In this document: in pieces, positions 58,263 through 64,000 of the stretch | How positions within the stretch are numbered: the first letter of the stretch is position 1 | Layout of the letters: every line of letters begins with the position of its first letter | Assembly: GCA_964524145.1 (NCBI GenBank) | Contig: CAZGCA010000020.1 | Location: forward strand, 1-64,000 | Direction: 5' to 3' | DNA length: 64,000 bases | Origin: CAZGCA01 sp964524145 | GTDB taxonomy: Bacteria > Hydrogenedentota > CAZGCA01 | Made by a program: the position numbers and the translations under genes | The notes under the pieces: generated by a model | Told to the model about the DNA's origin: nothing | Database searches by the model: none | What the model saw: the letters and a program-made list of their open reading frames with translations, nothing else

Positions 58263-59261
58263 TCAAGCGGCGGGCTGCAGTCGGTATGAGGCTTGCCGGG
58301 CGGTTGTGTCCGTGCCTTGTCGTTCGAGTTTTTCGTTGAACCAGTCGATTGCCTGGTCGATACAGATGTCGATGAGCCCGGGGTCGTCGAGTCCTATATG
58401 GTCGGAATCGTGCCAGATGATCTCTTTTGGCTCGTTGGCAGCGTCGAACAGCAGCTCGGCGCACACCGGCGGCACGACGCTGTCGCGGGTGCCGTTGATC
58501 ATGAGTACGGGCCGGGGGCTGATACCTGCTATGTGGCGTTCGGGGTTGGTGTCGCCGATGATGCGTCCCGCGACCGACGCGATCGCCGACCGCCACCATG
58601 TGGTACGCGGGTAGATGATGGTGCTTTCGGCGAGAAGCCTTCCCATATCCCCGCCTGCGTAGAGGAGCACCGCGGTTTTGATACGCGGTTCGTGCGCGGC
58701 CGCCGTCGCGCCGAGTATGCCGCCCATGCTCGCTCCGAGCAGCACGATCTTTTCGGGCTCGATATCGTTCCGGGTGAGCAGGTAGTCGACCGTTCTGCGC
58801 GCGTCGACGACGGTCTGTGCGAACGTTTGCCGCGTCTCGAACATGTTGGGGGATATGAAATGTTTGCCGGGCCGTTCGCGTTCGCCTCGGTACTGGCTGT
58901 CGATACAGATCATCGCGTAGCCGCTGTTCATGAACCGCGGGTGTATGTCGTCGATAAGCCCCTTGTTCTGTCCGAGCCCGTGAAGCAGGATGATGCACGG
59001 GAACGGCGGCGCGGTGTTCTTGGGCAGGCAGAGCAACGCTGGAACGGTCTGGTCGTTGGCGCTGGTGAACGTGACCTTGTACTGGTGGCAGGTGTCGAAC
59101 TCGCGTTTGAAAGTCGTCGCGGCGTTGAGGGGCCGCGACGCGTCGTAGGTGAACCGCACGGGATAGGCAAGGCCAAACCCTAGCCAGGCCACAACGCACA
59201 CGGACAAGACCGCAAGACCTATGAACGCGAGTCTCCGTTTCATTGCCGGTTTCTGAGTCAT
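58263..59261 (-). CDS. Membrane-anchored alpha/beta hydrolase
   Basis: The start is taken at ATG 59261 (MTQKPAMKRRLAF), with GGGAAA upstream; 332 residues. A basic-hydrophobic N-terminus (RLAFIGLAVLSVCVVAWLGFGLAYPV) is a signal anchor. The alpha/beta hydrolase core has the oxyanion loop LLHGLGQ, the nucleophile elbow GASMGG, acid Asp in INGTRDSVVP, and the catalytic His in WHDSDHIG. It resembles dienelactone-hydrolase/acetyl-xylan-esterase-like enzymes of the family with CLPKNTAPPFPCIILLHG. The substrate is probably an ester outside the cytoplasmic membrane, possibly acetyl or feruloyl groups on glycans. It ends 20 bases from the previous gene on the other strand and 28 bases after the CoA-binding protein gene on the same strand. 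Confidence 0.85.
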   Translation of the reverse strand: MTQKPAMKRRLAFIGLAVLSVCVVAWLGFGLAYPVRFTYDASRPLNAATTFKREFDTCHQYKVTFTSANDQTVPALLCLPKNTAPPFPCIILLHGLGQNKGLIDDIHPRFMNSGYAMICIDSQYRGERERPGKHFISPNMFETRQTFAQTVVDARRTVDYLLTRNDIEPEKIVLLGASMGGILGATAAAHEPRIKTAVLLYAGGDMGRLLAESTIIYPRTTWWRSAIASVAGRIIGDTNPERHIAGISPRPVLMINGTRDSVVPPVCAELLFDAANEPKEIIWHDSDHIGLDDPGLIDICIDQAIDWFNEKLERQGTDTTARQASYRLQPAA

Positions 59262-59289
59262 GTGTTTCCCAGTTGCAGCGATCTGCGGG

Positions 59290-59694
59290 TCAGTGTAGTT
59301 TTGTTTTCTCAACCATTATGCAAACGTCGTGCAAGACCGCCATGTTGTTCTCGTTGCAGTATTCAATGGCGTCTTCGCTTTCCGACCCGGGCTGCATCCA
59401 TATCTTTGTGACGCCGAGCTCTTTGCATTCCCGCACAACCTTTTCGGTCACCTGATGCGGAACCACAAGATTGACGACATCCGGTTTTTCAGGCAGGTCA
59501 GTCACGCTCGCGTAGCACTTGTGCTCTCCGACCATCCCTGCGGCCACGTGGACAGCGTAGACTTTGTATCCTGCTTCCAACAGGTCGTGGAACACACGGT
59601 TCCCGTATTTCTTGGGGTTACGACTGACGCCGACGACCGCGATGACGTTCTTCTTATCCAAGAACTCTTGTATCACAGCATTGTCAATGCTCAT
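59290..59694 (-). CDS. CoA-binding domain protein (YccU-like)
   Basis: A 134-residue cytoplasmic protein of the small Rossmann CoA_binding_2 family: VIAVVGVSRNPKKYGNRVFHDLLEAGYKVYAVH at residues 17-50, then DLPEKPDVVNLVVPHQVTEKVVRECKELGVTKIWMQPGSE and a C-terminal DVCIMVEKT. Such proteins bind CoA or a dinucleotide; their cellular role is uncertain. The gene lies 28 bases before the hydrolase gene on the same strand and about 40 bases after the end of the propeller-toroid gene. Confidence 0.9.
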   Translation of the reverse strand: MSIDNAVIQEFLDKKNVIAVVGVSRNPKKYGNRVFHDLLEAGYKVYAVHVAAGMVGEHKCYASVTDLPEKPDVVNLVVPHQVTEKVVRECKELGVTKIWMQPGSESEDAIEYCNENNMAVLHDVCIMVEKTKLH

Positions 59695-59734
59695 CTTGAA
59701 CCGTCCAGCCTCCTCGTTTTTCCGTCAACACGTT

Positions 59735-62050
59735 TCATTCTTCGATAATAAACCCGTAATGGAGCCCCATGTAGTATGGTAACAGAAACGTTGCGCCGTC
59801 AGCTTCGGACCGGCCGTTGCCGCCGTAGTCGAGCGTCCACGGATCGGTGTTCCAGTGGTTGAAATGGCGGTTGTCGACGGGCAGAACGTTGCCGTCGCGC
59901 ATGTACCCTCTCCGCGGATTCTGTCCTTCACGCACGCGGTACATGGGATGGGGCGCGATGTCTTTCCGGTGGCTGTTCTTGAGCGGCCAGTTGATGAGCT
60001 CGACCGGAAACCGAACGAGCGTCTCGACGGCTTCGTCGAGCCCGAACCCAGCCGGGCCGAACGCGTCGCCCCACGGCGAGGCGAGCTCTCCTCCGGTGGC
60101 ACCGCCGAACGCGAAGTTGAAGAAGGGGTTGACCTCGCGCCGTTCGCGCTGCCAGTAGCTCCAGAACGCCATGTTGTATATTCTCGACAAGTCGGGGTCG
60201 GTCTCGTAGTTGACGAGGCTGTAGAAGCCCATGATGGCCATCTCGTCGTCGGACTGGTTGCCGGTGCCGGGCCCTTCGTGCATCTTTGCCACGAAGGTGT
60301 TGAGATGGTAGCTGTGGTCTTTGATCAGTTCGTCGGCCACACTGCGATACTTCGCGTCGTCGCTGACGTGTTCGGCTACGGCCAGGTATGACAGCATGCT
60401 CAGCGAGTTCAGGCCGCGCTCTTCGTACCAGACGGGGTTGTGGTTGAGTTGGTCGGGGCCGAAGATCGCCCATCGCGTGGGCTTCCCGTCCCAGTCCACC
60501 AGGTTGAACCCGTTGTCGATGAGATGATCGGTCGTGGCAAGGATGACTTTGCGGACTTCTTCTTTTTCCGCCTCGGTCTCGGCGACGAGATCGTAGTAGA
60601 CCGCGTTGAAGAAGTAGTGGCCGTCGAGCTCGTCCGAGCTGGTATCGCATTTCCAGAACCATTCTCCGTCAGCGCTCCTGGGCCAGCGCGGCCACATCAC
60701 CTTCCACCACCGGTCGCCCGTCCGTTTCCTTTCCTCGTCCTTCTCGAGTGTGTACTGCGTCTCGTTGGGGTTCGGACCGGAGGTCGGCAGGATCGACCGT
60801 GCCGGGAACCCCGGCAGAGCGGGTTTCTCGCCGCCTTGCGTCACCTGGTTCAGGAACTTAAGCGCTTCGAAGGCTTTCTTGGCGCGTTTCTTTGCGAGCT
60901 CGTCGCCTGTTGCCGCGTACGCAAAACACTCGCCCGCTCCGTACATGGCAGTCCACAAACCGTCGTTATCGCTGTCGTGGTTGGACCATTCGGTCGTGTC
61001 GCCGGGCCGCGCGAGCCCGCATTCGAGCACATACCCGTACGGCGTGCGGCGGTGCCTGGCGTCGATGATATCCTCGTAATGGCGGGCTTTCTCCGCGAGC
61101 GTCATGGGCCGCCGCTCGATGCGTCCCGCACCGTTGGGCGTTGCGAACCACGCGGTGCCGTTGTCCGCGACGGCTATGGCGCGAACCTCGTCGTCGGGCA
61201 GCCAGCGCGGGCCTTGCCGGTAGAACCAGTCCTCGCCGTCGTAGCGGATCGCGCCGATATGCGTGCCGAACCAGACGACACCATCTTCGCCGGACGTCAT
61301 CGTCGTAAAATCGTCGTAGGGCAACCCTTCCGCGCCGGTGAAGAACCGCCACTGCCCGTCGCGACATCCTGCACCCTGCACGCCTGCAAACCACAGCCGG
61401 CCCCGGCTGTCGAACGCGACGCCACGCACGTCGTGCAACACCCATCTCCGGCAGTTTTCGTTCGGCGTGACAGCGGTCCAGCGTCCGCTCTTCCCGAGGT
61501 AGAGACCTTCCGAAGACGCGACCGCCACGTCGCCGGCCGGACTTATCGCGACCTGACGCACCTCGCCCAGCGGATACAGTTCGTACATCGCGCCGTCGAC
61601 GCGCCGGTAGAGACCCTCCTTCGTTCCCAGGTAGATGAGCCCCTCGGAGGCTGCCGCGATACACGTCGCCTCGTGCGGCGGCATGGCGGCGATCCATTTG
61701 GCAGCGTACTGACGGACGCTGTAGAGAGAGTCCTTTGTCGCGGCAAGCACCTCGTCGCCGCGCGACGCGAGCGCCGTGACCGGTTCGGCCGGAACGCCTC
61801 CAACCCGACACCACGCGTTGCCGTCGAAGATGGCGAGACCCTTGCCGGTACCTGCATATACATCGCCGCCGGAGGTGATTGCAACCGACCGGACGTCGTT
61901 GTCCGGCAACCCGCCGGTGACGCGGTACACGGTACGTACTTCTTGCGGGAACACGCCGACTTTCACACCGGCTGGCGCTTCCTTGGCCATAGCGGACCCT
62001 ACAAGACACAACACCACTGCCGCCGTCAACACCATCATCGCTTGTCTCAT
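59735..62050 (-). CDS. Secreted propeller-toroid fusion protein B
   Basis: ATG 62050 is chosen because GAGGAGGAAG precedes it; 771 residues with signal peptide (MRQAMMVLTAAVVLCLVGSAMAKE). Blades at about 35-350: LPDNDVRSVAITSGGDVYAGT, VLHDVRGVAFDSRGRLWFAG, and LPDDEVRAIAVADNGTAWFAT. The toroid starts near 355 and shares motifs with the 35.7-37.9 kb protein: NHDSDNDGLWTAMYGAGECF, CDTSSDELDGHYFFNAVYYD, DGKPTRWAIFGPDQ, RGLNSLSMLSYLAVAEHVS and a C-terminal ADGATFLLPYYMGLHYGF. The two are paralogues with the same fusion. No cytoplasmic or kinase part is present. Function is unknown; the propeller may bind a carbohydrate signal and the toroid may be an enzyme or an inactive homologue. Confidence 0.8.
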   Translation of the reverse strand: MRQAMMVLTAAVVLCLVGSAMAKEAPAGVKVGVFPQEVRTVYRVTGGLPDNDVRSVAITSGGDVYAGTGKGLAIFDGNAWCRVGGVPAEPVTALASRGDEVLAATKDSLYSVRQYAAKWIAAMPPHEATCIAAASEGLIYLGTKEGLYRRVDGAMYELYPLGEVRQVAISPAGDVAVASSEGLYLGKSGRWTAVTPNENCRRWVLHDVRGVAFDSRGRLWFAGVQGAGCRDGQWRFFTGAEGLPYDDFTTMTSGEDGVVWFGTHIGAIRYDGEDWFYRQGPRWLPDDEVRAIAVADNGTAWFATPNGAGRIERRPMTLAEKARHYEDIIDARHRRTPYGYVLECGLARPGDTTEWSNHDSDNDGLWTAMYGAGECFAYAATGDELAKKRAKKAFEALKFLNQVTQGGEKPALPGFPARSILPTSGPNPNETQYTLEKDEERKRTGDRWWKVMWPRWPRSADGEWFWKCDTSSDELDGHYFFNAVYYDLVAETEAEKEEVRKVILATTDHLIDNGFNLVDWDGKPTRWAIFGPDQLNHNPVWYEERGLNSLSMLSYLAVAEHVSDDAKYRSVADELIKDHSYHLNTFVAKMHEGPGTGNQSDDEMAIMGFYSLVNYETDPDLSRIYNMAFWSYWQRERREVNPFFNFAFGGATGGELASPWGDAFGPAGFGLDEAVETLVRFPVELINWPLKNSHRKDIAPHPMYRVREGQNPRRGYMRDGNVLPVDNRHFNHWNTDPWTLDYGGNGRSEADGATFLLPYYMGLHYGFIIEE

Positions 62051-62146
62051 CTTCGTCTTCCTCCTCTGGCAGCTCACTAGCGACCGTTCTCCAGATCGAA
62101 CACGGATTTCAGTTGGTCCACGTTCTATTGTATCGTATCGAGTCTC

Positions 62147-62176
62147 TTTATAGTCTATAGGCGTGGCAAAAGTCAA
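62147..62176 (-). promoter_or_regulatory. Promoter of propeller-toroid gene B
   Basis: On the minus strand TTGACT (62176-62171) and TATAAA (62152-62147) are 18 bases apart, about 100 bases before the start codon. Confidence 0.55.
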
Positions 62177-62344
62177 AACCTGGAATATTACCTATGGCAG
62201 ATCCCAGCCTGCGGTCACACGAAGCGTTAGAGAGAAGACGGGGCGCCATACCCTCGAAGGCCGGCGCCCCAAGTTGCTTCTAGAGAAGGACCGGGCCAAC
62301 TCCACAGCGGCAATGGCCAACTGCAACAGAGGTGCCCGCAACCG

Positions 62345-63235
62345 TCATCCGAGTCCACTCAATACTGACATCACATACGAGGACAACGGAAACTCCGTCG
62401 ATGGATACTTCATAAACTCGACATGGCCGTCCATGTAGAGCACGTTCGCGCCGCCGGGGACATGGTTGAAGGAGTCTGTCGACGGCGTCGTAACGTCCCA
62501 CATCGTGACGACCTCGGAGTCTGCAACCGCGGTGGCCGCCGGATTATTGATGTCCGTGATCAGGAACCGGTTGATGCCCTCACGAAGCCTGTAGATCGTG
62601 ACGGGGTCGCCGTACCTGTCCGTCAACGGAGCACCAAAGAAAGGACAACCCGTTGATATGTCCTTGTCGTGTCCGTCCGGATAATCGCCTTGATAAATTG
62701 CCAGGAGGTTGTTGATTGTGAGGTAATCCTCCGTTAGTAGATAGCCGAAATAGATGTAGCTTATCCCAGGGTACCGGTACACCCCGCAGTTACTGCATTT
62801 CTCGCCGGTCACAGGATGGCAGTCTTCGCGGAAGCTGCCGTGTTCGCCGTGCCTTAGATCGGCCCGGTTTTTCGTGGCGGCCTTGTCATCGTCCGACGGA
62901 CAGATCGCGATCGCCTCGTCGCTGACGTACTCGGGCGATATAGCCGGACCCGACACCATCAGATAGCCATCCACACAACCGAACAACCCCCGTTGAAGCT
63001 CGCAACCATTGTCGTCGTCTCTAGGCGTGCCCATCGGCGGGAATCGTCCGTTCCACTCGCCGGCGTACATCTTGAACGCCAACCCCCACTGTTTGAGGTT
63101 ATTCGCGCAACTGGCGCGTCGGGCGGCTTCGCGGGCTCGGGCCAGTGCCGGCAACAGTATCGCTGCCAGTATCCCGATGATGGCGATCACCACCAGCAAC
63201 TCGATCAGCGTGAAACCTTTCTTCGACTTGCTCAT
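62345..63235 (-). CDS. Type IV pseudopilin-like protein with H-X9-DG domain (DUF1559)
   Basis: A 296-residue protein with a prepilin N-terminus: SKSKKGFTLIELLVVIAIIGILAAILLPALA, cleaved after Gly and methylated at Phe. The body follows the DUF1559 pattern and the C-terminus has FNHVPGGANVLYMDGHVEF, the H-X9-DG signature. A CHPVTGEKCSNC segment near residue 138 may bind metal. AAAGGAGG precedes the ATG. Such proteins are numerous in Planctomycetota, Lentisphaerota and relatives and are thought to work with type II secretion or pilus-like machinery. It is transcribed singly from the strong promoter at 63.4 kb. Confidence 0.95.
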   Translation of the reverse strand: MSKSKKGFTLIELLVVIAIIGILAAILLPALARAREAARRASCANNLKQWGLAFKMYAGEWNGRFPPMGTPRDDDNGCELQRGLFGCVDGYLMVSGPAISPEYVSDEAIAICPSDDDKAATKNRADLRHGEHGSFREDCHPVTGEKCSNCGVYRYPGISYIYFGYLLTEDYLTINNLLAIYQGDYPDGHDKDISTGCPFFGAPLTDRYGDPVTIYRLREGINRFLITDINNPAATAVADSEVVTMWDVTTPSTDSFNHVPGGANVLYMDGHVEFMKYPSTEFPLSSYVMSVLSGLG

Positions 63236-63381
63236 TTCCCTACGTCCTCCTTTGTGCTGTGCTGCTTCCCCACGTCAATCGACCGTCTCGATATGGCCTT
63301 GCGTACCACCTCCTTCCGTTAACACTCCCAAAACTGCATGAGCGTGTTCTATTTTCCGGCGACCACTACCCCGCACACTCA

Positions 63382-63410
63382 TTTATACACCTTCCGCAGA
63401 AATATGTCAA
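63382..63410 (-). promoter_or_regulatory. Near-consensus sigma-70 promoter of the pseudopilin gene
   Basis: On the minus strand TTGACA (63410-63405) and TATAAA (63387-63382) are 17 bases apart. The transcript would have a leader of about 140 bases. Confidence 0.75.
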
Positions 63411-63517
63411 GTGTCATCGCGAAACGGGAGTGCCACCTCCCGCTAAAGGACAATGATATAGAGTACTTGTGTTCACAGCTTCGGTGACATATTCCTGCCC
63501 CGGGGCGCACAGCGCCA

Positions 63518-63611
63518 CTTCGTGCTCGTGCCCGTGCTCGTAATCGTGCTCGAACGGCGACGACAAAAACCGAAACCATTACGAGTACGACGAACGAGCA
63601 CGAGCACGAAG
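63518..63611. repeat. 94-base imperfect inverted repeat, GCTCGTGC-rich
   Basis: CTTCGTGCTCGTGC at 63518-63531 is an exact inverted match to GCACGAGCACGAAG at 63598-63611; the interior adds the pair CTCGTAAT/ATTACGAG. The result is a long cruciform-capable structure made of GTGCTC units. Confidence 0.75.
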
Positions 63612-63731
63612 GACGAACGGTTGCTGCACGCGGCGGTCCGAGTTCTCCAGTTGACGGGGTGTTGTAGATTGTGGTAAGCTTCGGGTAGAAGAGAAGTAAC
63701 AGTTGTGCCTTCGAATAAGTGGGGATGTGAC

Positions 63732-64000
63732 ATGCTCGAGCGAGCGCGGTTATGGGGAAGCGCGTTTGTAGTGGCGGCGGTGGTTGCGGGCTGCGGTCTG
63801 TCTGAGACGGTCGTGACGACGGGTATCGTCGCGCAGAACCAGGCGAACCAGCTCAAGTCGCTGCAGAACGTGCAGAGATACGCGAACAAGAGCGCTGCCG
63901 AGAACCAGATGCGACGCGCCATAGGGTTGTTCGACGCGGAGAACGGGAGGCCGCCGACGTCGATCAAGGAGATGCTCGACAGCGGTCATCTCGGCCAGGT
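63732..64000 (+). CDS. Lipoprotein, N-terminal part (cut by window end)
   Basis: ATG 63732 opens a frame that stays open to the window end. The visible 89 codons give MLERARLWGSAFVVAAVVAG followed by Cys21: VVAGC is a good lipobox, so a lipoprotein attached to the membrane is likely. After it come helical residues rich in Gln, Asn and Lys (VAQNQANQLKSLQNVQRYANKSAAENQMRRAIGLFDAENGRPP) and PTSIKEMLDSGHL. The Q/N-rich helix and ENGRPPTSIKEM phrase resemble small pilin-like or secretion-associated helical proteins. The C-terminus is missing. Confidence 0.7.
   Translation, partial: MLERARLWGSAFVVAAVVAGCGLSETVVTTGIVAQNQANQLKSLQNVQRYANKSAAENQMRRAIGLFDAENGRPPTSIKEMLDSGHLGQ

Larger units (their letters stand above)
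63236..63731. other. Intergenic region with promoter and long imperfect inverted repeat
   Basis: This 496-base stretch has the promoter for the pseudopilin gene and a 94-base inverted repeat at 63518-63611. I see no gene until the lipoprotein start at 63732. Confidence 0.65.

Noticed and set aside
60440..62080. Long plus-strand frame opposite propeller-toroid B
   Set aside because: The opposite strand has signal peptide, ribosome-binding site, promoter and a paralogue.

Overview
The window looks like a chromosomal segment of a GC-rich, diderm, polysaccharide-degrading bacterium, probably from the PVC/Planctomycetota-Lentisphaerota-Hydrogenedentota side of the tree. The evidence is a type IV pseudopilin-like H-X9-DG (DUF1559) protein, many secreted glycoside hydrolases and a sulfatase without any SusC/SusD pair, uroporphyrinogen-decarboxylase-like methyltransferase homologues, DUF3786, very large secreted proteins with dockerin-like or thrombospondin-type-3 calcium repeats, and intergenic spaces full of short palindromic repeats. 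Most genes carry good Shine-Dalgarno sequences (AGGAGG type) and several have clear sigma-70 promoters. No species can be named from the sequence alone.

Layout. 1-12.2 kb: carbohydrate block (GH127 C-terminus, an alpha/alpha-toroid protein, radical SAM/SPASM protein, GH172, GH16, Tat-exported sulfatase with HEAT repeats, PhoD-like phosphatase, pectate-lyase-like beta-helix protein, and a secreted protein of unknown role). 12.2-15.1 kb: accessory patch (HNH protein and two membrane proteins). 15.2-22.8 kb: GH27 alpha-galactosidase, small membrane protein, UroD-like protein, beta-propeller hydrolase, MNT nucleotidyltransferase with a truncated partner, GH28 enzyme, with repeat-rich gaps. 22.8-26.9 kb: second accessory patch (TPR membrane protein, DUF3800 protein, tandem Lar-like zinc protein) behind a strong promoter. 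27.0-28.4 kb: secreted propeller hydrolase. 28.6-30.8 kb: housekeeping locus ybaB, dnaX and the SRP RNA, all on the minus strand. 31.1-35.5 kb: a tightly packed sensor locus (small SUMF1-like remnant, secreted coiled-coil protein, membrane histidine kinase, NtrC-type regulator). 35.7-43.9 kb: propeller-toroid fusion, uronate-isomerase-like enzyme, DUF3786, GH106 rhamnosidase. 43.9-53.9 kb: two giant secreted proteins facing each other, a subtilase of 1814 aa and a TSP3/fibronectin-type surface protein of 1433 aa, with a GH106 scar between them. 54.4-64 kb: second UroD-like gene, ECF sigma with a membrane partner, membrane-anchored helical protein, alpha/beta hydrolase, CoA-binding protein, second propeller-toroid fusion, pseudopilin, and a truncated lipoprotein gene at the window edge.

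How it fits together (inference): the secreted GH127, GH172, GH16, GH28, beta-helix, GH27 and sulfatase proteins could open a sulfated or pectin-like glycan, and cytoplasmic GH106 and uronate-isomerase-like enzymes could process rhamnose- and uronate-containing products. The most unusual items are the two paralogous secreted fusions of a two-component-regulator-type beta-propeller with an alpha/alpha toroid, the sensor locus with its coupled secreted partner, and the accessory cassette with TPR, DUF3800-winged helix and tandem Lar-like proteins.
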